A DNA stretch of 64,000 nucleotides from Geoalkalibacter halelectricus (GTDB lineage: Bacteria; Desulfobacterota; Desulfuromonadia; Desulfuromonadales; Geoalkalibacteraceae). A program made the position numbers and the translations under genes. Numbering within the stretch: position 1 is the first letter of the stretch; each line of letters begins with the position of its first letter. The notes below the pieces were generated by a model that saw only the letters and a list, made by a program, of their open reading frames with translations, did no database searches and was not told the origin of the DNA. This document shows positions 10,001 to 17,337 of the stretch, piece after piece. The stretch covers positions 186,001 through 250,000 of the forward strand of contig NZ_CP092109.1 in NCBI RefSeq assembly GCF_025263685.1, given 5' to 3'.

Positions 10001-11812
10001 GAGATTGTAGTCGCTGTCGAACACCACATCCACCAGGCCGTTGACGTGGGTGCCGCCCCTGGCGCCCGCGACCAGAGTGGTGGCGCTCGCGGCGGTCTCC
10101 ACATGGCAGACGTTGCAGGCATAGCCCGCCGCCAGGTGCTTGAGATGGGCGCTGGAGTTTAGCCCTGTCATACTGTCCACGTCGTTGCCGTGGCAGGCGT
10201 TGCAGGTGGTGATGGTTCCCTTGCCGCCGCCCCAGGAGACGCTCACCGTGGTGAAATCGCTCGCGGTCTTGCCGGACGGGTTGTGCTTGCCGCCGCTGCT
10301 GTGGCAGTAGAGGTTGCTGCAGGTACCCGCGCCGGAGGGATCATAGGAGGGGCTGAGAATCCCGTTCGCGGTGACCAGGGGATCGAAGGAGTTGCCGGCG
10401 AGAAACACGTCCTGAAAGCTGCCCTGGTTGTGGGTGGCGGCGAAGTCGTCGGCGTTGTGGCACAGGTTGCAGGTAAACCCGTAGCCGCTGCCTGAGCCGG
10501 CATGGGAGGTATGGGCGCTGAGATTCTCATCCTTGGAATAGGGATCGGCGGCGTAGTCATGACCGCCTTCGACGTAGGCATAGCCGTCGGGTCCGCCCGC
10601 GACGTTCACCGAGGGCGGAAAGCCATGGCAGTCGGCGCAGTTGGCGCCGAAGGAATACTCCATACCCGCCGCATTGTGGTTGTGGCAGGCCAGGCAGTTC
10701 TCGCCCGCGATGTGAGCGCGCGCGCTGCCCTCCATGGTGGTTACCTCACCGTGACAGCGCTCGCAGAACCCGTCGGGGCTGCCGGGAGTGCCTGCCCATT
10801 GGGCGGCGATGGTGGAAGAGCCGCCGTGCACGTCGGGCAGGGCCGCGTAGCGCAAGCCGCCCACCGCCCCATAGGTCTGGGTTTCGGTCTGGCTGCGCAG
10901 CACGAAGTAGTTGATCTCGCCCTGGTTGTAGGAGTGGCCGCTGTGGCACACCAGGCAGCTCACCTCTTCCGTGGCGCTGCCGTGGAGTTTGTAAGTATGG
11001 CAGGCCTGGCAGAGGGGATAGGTTCCGGCCGATTGCGGGCCGTCGCCACGCAGCAGCTTGCCATCGCCGATACTGGCTTGACCCGGGATTACTGGCGTCT
11101 CGGAGCTTGAATCGGCATAGTGCACGCCATGACAGGAGGCGCACCCCACACCGCCGTTGTCGAGCAACTGAATGTCGCCGGGCCAGGCTTCGACTTCCGC
11201 GATGGGACGATACTTGTCGGGCTGGGCGGCGACCACTGCCGCATAGTCTTCCACGGTGGGGTGAGTGAGCAGGCCGCGATCCTCGCTGCCCACCACCCAG
11301 GGCGCATGGCACTGGATGCACATCTGGTCGCGGCTGCCCGCGCCCAGGCGCAGGATCTTGGTGTTCTCCGGATCGCGGCTGTGGGGATCGTGGCAGCGCT
11401 GGCAGGTGATTTTGCCGGTGGAGATGTGGTAGCGGCCGTAGAAGCGCCGGTCGCTGGGGGCTTGGGCGCCGGCTTGCGGGTTGACATCCGAGGCCGCCCA
11501 GATGTGCGAGGTCTGCGCGCCCGGCTCCAGGCCATCCGGGTAGGAGCCCAGGGCGTTGCTGGCGTCGCCCGGCGCGAAACGCCCGGTGGGCGCGCGGAAG
11601 GTGCCGTCGAGCATCTGAATGGAGCCGGCGCCTTCCTTGTGGCATTGCAGGCAGATATTGGTCGTGCCCTGGCCCAGGTCGGTGAAGCTCACCCCCACGC
11701 GATGGCAGTTCTTGCAGTCGAAATTGTGCACCACCGTGGCGGAGGCCGGCGTAACCAGCAGGCACAGCCCCAACAGCATCCCCCAGAAGGACATTTTTCG
11801 CGACAATGTCAT
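4001..11812 (-). CDS. Giant secreted multihaem cytochrome c with fibronectin type III-like domains
   Basis: A 2603-residue protein beginning with a cleavable signal peptide (cleavage probably after TPASA). I count 34 canonical CXXCH motifs: 24 in residues 1 to about 1000 and 10 from about 1735 to the end. Five further Cys...CysHis motifs have longer spacing: CAVFCH, CSNLYCH, CSNIACH, and CX7CH and CX10CH forms. CSNLYCH followed by CNACH matches the C4XCH/CXXCH arrangement known from Geobacter cytochromes. The haem-free centre, about 1065-1730, contains at least three fibronectin-III-like modules (ITDLSA...LSWTAPG...LEPGENYHFAVKTAD and a second ITDL...LYWTAPG copy). It has no lipobox, so it is secreted or surface-associated. 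The start has AGGAGGT upstream. It probably carries electrons outside the cell; substrate and partners are unknown. Confidence 0.92.
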   Translation of the reverse strand: MTLSRKMSFWGMLLGLCLLVTPASATVVHNFDCKNCHRVGVSFTDLGQGTTNICLQCHKEGAGSIQMLDGTFRAPTGRFAPGDASNALGSYPDGLEPGAQTSHIWAASDVNPQAGAQAPSDRRFYGRYHISTGKITCQRCHDPHSRDPENTKILRLGAGSRDQMCIQCHAPWVVGSEDRGLLTHPTVEDYAAVVAAQPDKYRPIAEVEAWPGDIQLLDNGGVGCASCHGVHYADSSSETPVIPGQASIGDGKLLRGDGPQSAGTYPLCQACHTYKLHGSATEEVSCLVCHSGHSYNQGEINYFVLRSQTETQTYGAVGGLRYAALPDVHGGSSTIAAQWAGTPGSPDGFCERCHGEVTTMEGSARAHIAGENCLACHNHNAAGMEYSFGANCADCHGFPPSVNVAGGPDGYAYVEGGHDYAADPYSKDENLSAHTSHAGSGSGYGFTCNLCHNADDFAATHNQGSFQDVFLAGNSFDPLVTANGILSPSYDPSGAGTCSNLYCHSSGGKHNPSGKTASDFTTVSVSWGGGKGTITTCNACHGNDVDSMTGLNSSAHLKHLAAGYACNVCHVETAASATTLVAGARGGTHVNGLVDVVFDSDYNLGNALLGAATYNSVDGSCAVFCHSDGQGNFASPTWGDAASGACGSCHAVSGQDLSGSHGVHVAPLGANIGCAACHGAGADTGAHAGHVDGALTVDHETCNSCHGVESEEIILVWGNAESADCMTCHTGAQTTVYVDRDGVERSASAMSAYYAAGHGGVAAPQRCRDCHSTEFDADHMGADSTNRLRSIYGNDFNSDPQAFCNICHSFDAQLHYATTGTSHDASNCIACHDPHGQSGAQDAMIRDQIGGRQVVGFSDRSERSSYYLDLPNQGGNNQYGICQVCHESDAVSYYNRTEEAPDHFAGLCISCHMHDGEELAFTPTGCNGCHGGGNNDPPADNFWPDGELRIDYSIADRAGSHQPHVDAIGQAISGLSDAAWAAYDNKLSYQNLACAYCHPDPGGSNAEGGPHTTPVTGRNDLTADVHGDPWNEGTYFRDMNGDFDPTGFYNPVIQRCSNIACHSNGSFTWTWYEDAIAPGKITDLSATIGDRTGTALLSWTAPGNDDGTGPMAYQYQVRYSTSPINGEAAWNDAEIAGGPPSVLSPGWTQNMRVYGLEPGENYHFAVKTADESFNWSEVSNAVSSQASPDVTPPRFFGLEKAVPAHISGAVNLFWPIAVDDYSRVTYKVWWTDGSFNLHFNLGRTLPEMDTTYGSGDEEYTIWTDVTTGLGYQVGGLDDGKTYQFLVRAQDEAGNRDANIRAREAIPQMLSENEWRPRVLKAIASPTGRSIAGLTTNFGSCESKRSHSSGPWRSELTDGDWGCSSPKRKNEIEDIRNTNIIKTWIMPDPYVEDMNIQGGRFQIFVEERGDRNQRLRVELGYYTANGTTWHSLGHVDRDIRRKSKTMVRFSLVEIGGRIPAGGHLAVRLKKENLNADRDLRLRFGSQRFGSMLTVSEQVANDRPAPFTVTTPGGGGAVSGVIDIDWSEAVDPEGDPVTYDVYGSSDGGASFEHVIALNLAERSTKWDTALEGIGLDSPNTQVRIRVLATDGYAHNEDGTFHSHREAFSGIFTVDNSVDTTPPAAITDLRAEHRPKAGTVQLYWTAPGDDGDEGGRAARYDIRYKLADGDGPVDESTWASSTVLPAPPVPGDPGLTQGYEVVGLQPGTAYFFGIKTQDHAGNWSQVSNSPAAEGGLACGVCHGTPPDEPNRLGAHIGHGYTQVDCAKCHGEDSMHYGLDHMVGEIRMAWNNPRKGFFNTATGPTELTADKVVYHDGDVKIYEDLTGPGGFNDLTIEMQNIDSGTCFGFNATGVTGCHGSGEPMWNDPSTVTCAGCHGDPDRPNIDPYGRPFEDPTLDERYYGNRPIYQAAPPIDLLGNEDGDAVGQHLRHLNFSYRFTGHSCTLCHEGNDHADGTVDVRLNLRAAGRDAEWVPPTELEPGSCIGTSELRCHGSGAVDPTWTTRSPEPHGPRLVECNECHGHQGYVYWVGESTNSATVGRASTISGTQHGDGAINTLTVSSSGNNLQIGDRIRKNGTFFQITAKSGTTLTLHRPIPVGMRFSHGEQIRTKHIPHTSDGGQVRHCTWCHVEGHPQGGHDDGGETVFIPNYPMVGIDYSSGGIHLRRVINGRTHLDGQPITSEAEVCWACHQDNNISEWGVNQKANTGNMDYDYGSLNQARWVGAIWTSPNFSYKTGEIQSTHSVNPDVLGPGVDPVEMIRCSYCHDVHDLNLAPNDDVSGPPYLRGTWKGNPYKEDGAPGRYDRDGVNSAVHNWYDWDEDYGMVPRGSTTQNRMGGYWIDQNSGYPTADWTLDDSAGLCVMCHGRDVDNMNRFGDPADAWVGVNGHSNAVIGGSGVHAANVYNPAIRKEGYMSGDTRLYDWRRPAMGYQDTIGKDGDRIYGLRNDDGGSTKESSSHVTSRNRRGVYPYAWNSDRGENRYAVWEPSWGVDDSTTAPELGYHRFSCSKCHNPHASRLPRLMITNCLDVYHNTWDDVFANDRDWWEGEADGTSVAWNNQGVMPYSGTDARGVRVDRQFAYATSAQNCHRYVNISGSGEPEEPGWNRVTPWQ

Positions 11813-11922
11813 TTTTTTCTGACCTCCTGCCGGCTCAACCGTCCGCCGGCTCCAGGCGCCGCCCTCTCAAGAAGCGGGTTCGGCCATTTGGCCAAGCCCT
11901 CGGCAATTTCACGGAATCGCGA

Positions 11923-11959
11923 CTGTGCATGCGCACAGGGCGAAAAATCGCCTTTTTTT
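11923..11959 (+). promoter_or_regulatory. Two abutting hairpins followed by T7 (terminator-like)
   Basis: CTGTGC/GCACAG (11923-11938, loop ATGC) directly abuts GGCGA/TCGCC (11939-11952, loop AAAA), followed by seven T (11953-11959). On the plus strand this has the form of an intrinsic terminator, yet no plus-strand gene precedes it. It may end a short leader or small RNA. The 325-base gap 11813-12137 also holds a perfect 12-bp palindrome (11976-11987) and a CTGTC...GACAG dyad (12017-12034). Confidence 0.4.
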
Positions 11960-12137
11960 CCTGACTTAAGGATTCCGAAGCGCTTCGCTCGGATTAAAAT
12001 CACTAAACCTGTTTTCCTGTCGTGCAAAAGACAGTCCTAAAGCAATCAAATGATTTTATTTTAATCTTTTTTGCTGCTTGTCTTAATCCCGTCACATCAA
12101 GGATAATGACCTTCTTTTTCGCCAAGGAGAATCGCTC

Positions 12138-12743
12138 ATGAGCCTTCTTTATCTCCTCGATCTGATCGGCACGGCGGCCTTCGCCGCCTCGGGCGCCTGG
12201 GCCGGCATCCGGCGCCGCATGGACCTGCTCGGCGTTCTGGTGCTGGGGGTGGTCACCGCCACCGGCGGCGGCACCCTGCGCGATATTTTGCTCGGCGACG
12301 TACCGCCTTTTTCCTTCAAGGACGAAACCTACCTGTATATCTCCATAGCGGTGTCGCTGGTGGTGTTCTTCTGGCACCGCCGCATGGAATTCATTCAACA
12401 TCCGCTGCTGTATTTCGATGCGGTGGGTTTGGGAACCTTCGTGGTGATCGGCACCAGCAAGGCGCTGGCCTTTGAGACGGGCTTTCTGGTCGCGGTGGTT
12501 CTGGGGGTGATGACCGCCACCGCGGGTGGGGTGATACGCGACGTGCTGTCCAACCAGGTGCCGCTGATTCTGCGCAAGGAGGTCTACGCCTCGGCGTGCA
12601 TTGCCGGTGCAGTGCTGCTGGTGCTGCTGCATCGCCTCGACGCGCCGCCGACCCTCGCGGCCTTGAGTGCCGCGGTGGTCGTCATCGCCGTGCGCCTGCT
12701 GGCAATCCATTTCAACTGGGCCCTGCCGCGCGCCAAGGAATAG
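12138..12743 (+). CDS. TRIC/UPF0126-family membrane channel protein (YadS/YicG type)
   Basis: A 201-residue protein of about seven transmembrane helices made of two similar halves. Each half carries a Gly-rich turn followed by Arg-Asp (GGGTLRD near residue 45, AGGVIRD near 130), the signature of the UPF0126 family that is structurally related to trimeric intracellular cation channels. It presumably conducts monovalent cations in the inner membrane, though the bacterial role is poorly defined. AAGGAG precedes the ATG. It is divergent from the giant cytochrome gene. Confidence 0.9.
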   Translation: MSLLYLLDLIGTAAFAASGAWAGIRRRMDLLGVLVLGVVTATGGGTLRDILLGDVPPFSFKDETYLYISIAVSLVVFFWHRRMEFIQHPLLYFDAVGLGTFVVIGTSKALAFETGFLVAVVLGVMTATAGGVIRDVLSNQVPLILRKEVYASACIAGAVLLVLLHRLDAPPTLAALSAAVVVIAVRLLAIHFNWALPRAKE

Positions 12744-12915
12744 ACGCCGTTTTGATCCTATCCCCGGGGATTTCCCTCAAGGCTTCAGCTATGGAGCGAC
12801 TCTTGCATTAACATTTCCTCACGTCAATATTTCGCCCGGTGGGTCGCCGCCGTCGTTATGAAACCCATAACGGCTGAGGGCGCGCCCACTCCAGCGCTTG
12901 ATCGCGAGGATATTC

Positions 12916-15180
12916 ATGGAACAAAATCTGACCCTGACCTTCATGGACGGCGGTGAAACCGCGGCGCGGCTGGCCCGCCCGTTTCAGCCCCGCGAGAATG
13001 AAATCGAAATCACCCTGCCCGACCAGGATCTGCGCCTCGCCTATCCCCTGCATGACTTGTGCTGCATCAAGCTGCACGGCAAACCCACAAGCGGCACCGA
13101 CAACGGTGCCCAGCCCGCCGAGGAGGTAGAAACCGCCACGGGAGAGACCTACCGCGTGCAGGTCATCGGGCGCGACAAATACCCCGCCGGGTTTTACGGC
13201 CTGCCCATCGACCAGGACAGCCCCTTCAAAAGTATTTTCTTCACCTTCCACGGCGTGCGCACCAGGCCCCTGGAGCGACCCCTCGGCAGCATTCTGCGCG
13301 AGCGCGGCCTGGTCGACGAACCAGGAATGAACCAGGCCCTGCAGGAACAGCGCAAGCTGCGCACCCGCCGTGTGGGGGAAATCATCGCGGAACAGAACAA
13401 CATCGCCCAGAGCCGCATCGACGAGGAAGTCGCGCAGGTGCGCGGCAACCTCGGCAAAATCCCCAAGAACGTGCGTGTCGGCGACATCCTGGTGGCGGCC
13501 GGCCTGGTGACCCGCGAGCAGGTCGAAGAGGCACTGGCCGCCCAGAAGGACGGCAAGAAAAAACGCATCGGCAGTCTGCTCATCGAAATGGGCCTGATCA
13601 CCGAAGCTCAGCTCCTCTCGGCCCTGGCCACCAAGTTCGGCCTGCGTTTCGTCGACCTCGACAATTTCGAGCCGAGCGCCGAGGCCCTGGAAGCCTTGCC
13701 GCGCGAGGTGGCGACGCGCATGCAGGTGCTGCCCATCGAACTGCGCGGCCGCCTGCTCACGGTGGCGACCTCTCAGCCCACCGACCCCACCATCGGAGAG
13801 AACCTGCGCTTCGGCAGCAACCGGCAGATCGAGCTGGTGGTCGCCTGCAGCGACCAGATCACCCAGGCCCTGGAGAGTTTTTACGTCAAGACCGAATCCC
13901 AGGTGCGCGAACTGATCGGCGAACTCTCCGAAGCCGCCGATCTGGAGATGGAAGAGAGCGACGACTCGCAATTCCACGAGACCGATTCGCAGATCATCAA
14001 TCTGGTCAACAAGATTCTCATCGATGGGTACAAGAAAGGCGTCTCGGACATCCACTTCGAGCCGGGCCTGGGCAAGCAGCCCCTGGGGGTACGCTACCGC
14101 ATCGACGGGGTCTGCCAGGTGGTGCACAAGATCGCGCCGGCCTATCGCCACGCGGTGGTGGCGCGCATCAAGATCATGGCGCGGCTCGACATCGCCGAAC
14201 ATCGCCGGCCGCAAAGCGGCAAGATCCTGCTGCGTTACGAAGGGAGAAAAGTCGAATACCGCGTCGAGATCACCCCCACGGTGGGCGGCAACGAGGACGC
14301 GGTGCTGCGCATCCTGGCCTCGTCCAAGCCGCTGCCCCTCAACCAGATGGGCTTCAGCGACACCAACCTCAAGGCATTCGAGCAAATCCTCGCCAAGCCC
14401 TACGGGATCATCCTGTGCGTCGGCCCCACCGGCTCGGGCAAGACCACCAGCCTGCACTCGGCCCTGGGGCACATCAACAAGCCCGACCGCAAGATCTGGA
14501 CGGCCGAGGATCCGGTGGAGATCACCCAGGCGGGCCTGCGCCAGGTGCAGGTGCATCCCAAGATCGGCTTCGGCTTCAAGGAGGCGCTGCGCTCCTTTCT
14601 ACGCGCCGATCCCGACGTCATCATGATCGGCGAGATGCGTGACGCGGAAACCGCCAAGACCGCCATCGAGGCCTCCCTCACCGGGCATCTGGTGTTCAGC
14701 ACCCTGCACACCAACAGCGCCCCCGAAACCGTGGTGAGACTGATCGAAATGGGCATGGATCCCTACAATTTCGCCGACGCCATGCTCGGCATCCTCGCCC
14801 AGCGCCTGGCGCGCCGCCTGTGCGTGGCCTGCCGCGCCCCCTACACGCCGAGCCGCGAGGAATACGACCATCTGGTGCATGCCTACGGCGAAGCCTGGTT
14901 CACGCGCCGGCAGATGCCCGCCTACACTGAAGATTTGACCCTGATGCGCGCGGTGGGCTGCCGCGACTGCAACCAGACCGGCTATCGCGGCCGCATCGCC
15001 GTACACGAACTGCTGACCACCAGCGAGACCATGCGCACCGGCATCAAAAAAGGCATGCTGGCCGAGGATCTGCGCGATCTGGCCGTCGAGGACGGCATGA
15101 CCACCTTGCGTATGGACGGAATTCACAAGGTCTTTCAGGGCATCACCGACCTCGATCAGGTGCTGCGCGTGTGCCTCTAA
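12916..15180 (+). CDS. GspE/PilB-type secretion or pilus assembly ATPase with MshEN-like N-terminal repeats
   Basis: A 754-residue hexameric ATPase of the type II secretion/type IV pilus family. Walker A GPTGSGKTTS is at about 503-512, followed by an Asp-rich Walker B region (DVIMIGEMRD near 566) and His-box segments. C636, C639, C682 and C685 form the zinc tetracysteine typical of PulE/PilB. The first 95 residues are unassigned. Residues about 115-260 hold repeated motifs of the form LGxxLxxxGLV...AL..Q, resembling MshEN domains, some of which bind cyclic di-GMP. ATG 12916 (CGAGGA upstream) is preferred over the TTG at 12898. No other secretion or pilus genes lie nearby, so the gene is an orphan. 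Confidence 0.88.
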   Translation: MEQNLTLTFMDGGETAARLARPFQPRENEIEITLPDQDLRLAYPLHDLCCIKLHGKPTSGTDNGAQPAEEVETATGETYRVQVIGRDKYPAGFYGLPIDQDSPFKSIFFTFHGVRTRPLERPLGSILRERGLVDEPGMNQALQEQRKLRTRRVGEIIAEQNNIAQSRIDEEVAQVRGNLGKIPKNVRVGDILVAAGLVTREQVEEALAAQKDGKKKRIGSLLIEMGLITEAQLLSALATKFGLRFVDLDNFEPSAEALEALPREVATRMQVLPIELRGRLLTVATSQPTDPTIGENLRFGSNRQIELVVACSDQITQALESFYVKTESQVRELIGELSEAADLEMEESDDSQFHETDSQIINLVNKILIDGYKKGVSDIHFEPGLGKQPLGVRYRIDGVCQVVHKIAPAYRHAVVARIKIMARLDIAEHRRPQSGKILLRYEGRKVEYRVEITPTVGGNEDAVLRILASSKPLPLNQMGFSDTNLKAFEQILAKPYGIILCVGPTGSGKTTSLHSALGHINKPDRKIWTAEDPVEITQAGLRQVQVHPKIGFGFKEALRSFLRADPDVIMIGEMRDAETAKTAIEASLTGHLVFSTLHTNSAPETVVRLIEMGMDPYNFADAMLGILAQRLARRLCVACRAPYTPSREEYDHLVHAYGEAWFTRRQMPAYTEDLTLMRAVGCRDCNQTGYRGRIAVHELLTTSETMRTGIKKGMLAEDLRDLAVEDGMTTLRMDGIHKVFQGITDLDQVLRVCL

Positions 15181-15219
15181 CAACCCAAGGGGCGGCCTCA
15201 TGCGGTCGCCCCTTGGTTG
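15181..15219. terminator. Hairpin between convergent gspE-like gene and proC
   Basis: CAACCCAAGGGGCG (15181-15194) pairs with 15207-15219 with one bulged C, starting immediately after the plus-strand stop codon. It lacks a strong T run but serves the only gap between the two convergent genes. Confidence 0.6.
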
Positions 15220-15242
15220 TTCCTCTGCTTGTCCCTCCCCTT

Positions 15243-16052
15243 CTACCCGCGCCCCAGTTCCTCGGAGCGGCGCGCGGCGCGCCCGACGGCATCCATGAGC
15301 GCGGCGCGCAGGCCGCCATCCTCCAAGGCCCGAACTCCGGCAATGGTGGTGCCGCCGGGGCTGCACACCCGGTCGCGCAGTTGCGCGGGATGTTCGCCCG
15401 TATCGAGCACCATGCGCGCCGCCCCGGCCACCGTCTGCGCGGCCAGCGCCAGGGCGGTGTCGCGCGACAGGCCCTGGGCGACGCCCCCGTCGGCCAGGGC
15501 TTCGATGAAGGTGTAGACATAGGCCGGCCCCGAACCCGAGAGGCCGGTGACCGCATCCATTTCCCGCTCCGCAACCACCCGCGCCAAACCGACGGATTCC
15601 AGCAGGCGCTTGCTCAGGCGCAAATCCTCGCTCGTTGCATAACGGCCGGCACACAGGGCCGAAGCGCCCTGGCCGACCAACGCCGGCGTGTTGGGCATGA
15701 CGCGCACCACGCGCGGGGCGCCGCCGAGGTAGGCCTCAAGGGCGCCGGTGGAGACGCCGGCCAGGATGCTCAGCAACAGCTTGCCCTCGCTGAGGGCATC
15801 GGCGAGGGGCGTGAGGACGTCGGTGAGCAGTTGCGGCTTGACGGCCAGAATCAAAACGTCGCATTCCTGAACAACGGTCCAATTGTCCTCGTGCGCCTCC
15901 ACCCCGTAGGCGCTCGCCAGGGCCTGGCGCTGGGATTCACGCGGCTCGCCCACCAGGATGCGCGCGCCGGGAAAGGTTCCCGCCGTCAGCCCCCTGATCA
16001 GGGCTTCAGCCATGTTGCCGCCGCCGATGAATCCGATTTTCTCGGGCTGCAT
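15243..16052 (-). CDS. proC: Pyrroline-5-carboxylate reductase
   Basis: A 269-residue NAD(P)H-dependent reductase catalysing the last step of proline synthesis. The N-terminal Rossmann motif (IGFIGGGNMAEALI) binds the cofactor. The ProC signature lies in the C-terminal domain (VTGLSGSGPAYVYTFIEALADGGV and a later PGGTTIAG). Length matches the family. The ATG at 16052 follows AGAAAGGA; in-frame codons further upstream would add a low-complexity leader absent from the family. It is convergent with the GspE-like gene. Confidence 0.95.
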   Translation of the reverse strand: MQPEKIGFIGGGNMAEALIRGLTAGTFPGARILVGEPRESQRQALASAYGVEAHEDNWTVVQECDVLILAVKPQLLTDVLTPLADALSEGKLLLSILAGVSTGALEAYLGGAPRVVRVMPNTPALVGQGASALCAGRYATSEDLRLSKRLLESVGLARVVAEREMDAVTGLSGSGPAYVYTFIEALADGGVAQGLSRDTALALAAQTVAGAARMVLDTGEHPAQLRDRVCSPGGTTIAGVRALEDGGLRAALMDAVGRAARRSEELGRG

Positions 16053-16119
16053 GGTTTTTTCCTTTCTGGGTTGAATCGAGGGTTGTGCTGTGTATGGTTG
16101 AGGTATGCTATTCATCCGC

Positions 16120-16140
16120 CATGGGGGTTGCGACCCCATG
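16120..16140. repeat. Short copy of the left-end inverted-repeat arm
   Basis: ATGGGGGTTGCGACCCCA here is identical to part of the arm at 217-234 and can itself fold (ATGGGG...CCCCAT). It lies upstream of proC, about 70 bases from its start codon. Confidence 0.6.
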
Positions 16141-16201
16141 CTGAACAGTTACTGGTTGAGTAAAGCCGCGATGGAGAGTGAAGTCAAGACTTTGAGCCCG
16201 A

Positions 16202-16337
16202 GACCTATTTATCTGTGACCTATTTATCTGTTGACTTCCGGCCGACGACGGCGTAAATAGACTGGTTTTGCCGCGGTCTTGAGCGCTCCCTGGCCGTGAA
16301 GAACCGCGTGGGAAACCCGGCGGCGCCTTCGCCGCCG
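16202..16337. repeat. Tandem 15-bp repeat and hairpin in the proC-mscS gap
   Basis: GACCTATTTATCTGT occurs twice head to tail, perfectly, at 16202-16216 and 16217-16231. Further on, CGGCGGCG/CGCCGCCG (16318-16337) forms an 8-bp hairpin with loop CCTT. The 391-base gap 16053-16443 between these divergent genes otherwise holds only the 16120 repeat. Confidence 0.55.
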
Positions 16338-16443
16338 TCATCCTCTGGAACGATGCTTAACCTGATCTGACTCGCGGGTGGCCCCGTCGGTGGATTCGTC
16401 ATCGACGCAATGGTTGTCCCGCACTTGCCAAGGAGGAAATTTC

Positions 16444-17268
16444 ATGGAATTTTCCGCGGACAAGATTATCGAATTGGTGCAGGTATGGGGACTGAAGGCG
16501 GTCATGGCCGTGGTGATTTTCATCATCGGTCGCATCATCGCCCGCGTACTGCGCAACTCCCTGCGCGCCGCCCTGCGCCGCGGAAAAGTCGAAGAAACTC
16601 TGGTCTCCTTTGCATCCAATCTGACTTACGCCCTACTGATGGTGATGGTCATCATCGCCGCTCTCAATCAGCTCGGCATCCAGACCACCTCGTTCATCGC
16701 CATTCTCGGTGCCGCCGGTCTGGCCGTCGGCCTGGCTTTGCAAGGATCCCTGGCCAACTTCGCCGCCGGGGTGCTGATGATCATTTTCAAGCCCTTCAAG
16801 GTCGGGGATTTCATCGAGGCCGCCGGCACCATGGGCATCGTCGAGGAGATCGAAATCTTCACGACCAAAATGCGCACCCCCGACAACAAGCAGATCATCA
16901 TCCCCAACAACCAGATCACCAACGGCAACATCACCAACTTCTCGGCCAAGGACACCCGCCGCGTCGATCTGGTGGTCGGAGTGAGCTACGGCGACGACCT
17001 CAACAAGGTCAAGGCCGTGCTCGAGGACATTCTCAGCCAGGACGAACGCATCCTCGCCGACCCCAAGCCGACCATCGGGGTGCTGCAACTCGGCGAGAGC
17101 AGTATCGATTTCGCCGTGCGCCCCTGGGTCAACTCGAGCGACTACTGGCCCACCCTGTTCGATCTCAACAAAACCATCAAGGAGCGCTTCGATGCCGAGG
17201 GGATCTGCATTCCCTTCCCGCAGCGCGATGTGCATCTCTATCAGGTCAAAAGCGGCGCCGCCGCCTGA
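16444..17268 (+). CDS. Small-conductance mechanosensitive channel (MscS family)
   Basis: A 274-residue channel that releases solutes on hypo-osmotic shock. It has three N-terminal transmembrane helices. The pore helix carries the family's Gly/Ala pattern (GAAGLAVGLALQGSLANFAAG), followed by FKPFKVGD, the beta-domain motif, and IPNNQITNGNITNFS. Its length is close to the minimal E. coli MscS. AAGGAGG precedes ATG 16444. It stands alone, 69 bases before speA. Confidence 0.95.
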   Translation: MEFSADKIIELVQVWGLKAVMAVVIFIIGRIIARVLRNSLRAALRRGKVEETLVSFASNLTYALLMVMVIIAALNQLGIQTTSFIAILGAAGLAVGLALQGSLANFAAGVLMIIFKPFKVGDFIEAAGTMGIVEEIEIFTTKMRTPDNKQIIIPNNQITNGNITNFSAKDTRRVDLVVGVSYGDDLNKVKAVLEDILSQDERILADPKPTIGVLQLGESSIDFAVRPWVNSSDYWPTLFDLNKTIKERFDAEGICIPFPQRDVHLYQVKSGAAA

Positions 17269-17337
17269 TCGACATTCTCTAGCCAAGCAGCACGGGGCGG
17301 CCGCCGAGCACGCCCCGCGCCCCAGGAGTACGTGCTT

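Noticed and set aside
7160-10162. A 1000-codon open frame on the plus strand opposite the giant cytochrome
   Set aside because: It is rich in Val/Ala/Gly/His with no domain, mirrors CXXCH codons on the other strand, and has no ribosome site. It is a high-GC antisense shadow, as are the long frames opposite speA, the RND genes and glgP.
11931-11952. GCGCACAGGGC resembling the core of a GEMM (cyclic di-GMP) riboswitch upstream of a cytochrome
   Set aside because: The rest of the aptamer (GGCAAACC, GACGCAAAGCC and the second stem) is absent, and the orientation points away from the cytochrome. The similarity is local and probably chance.
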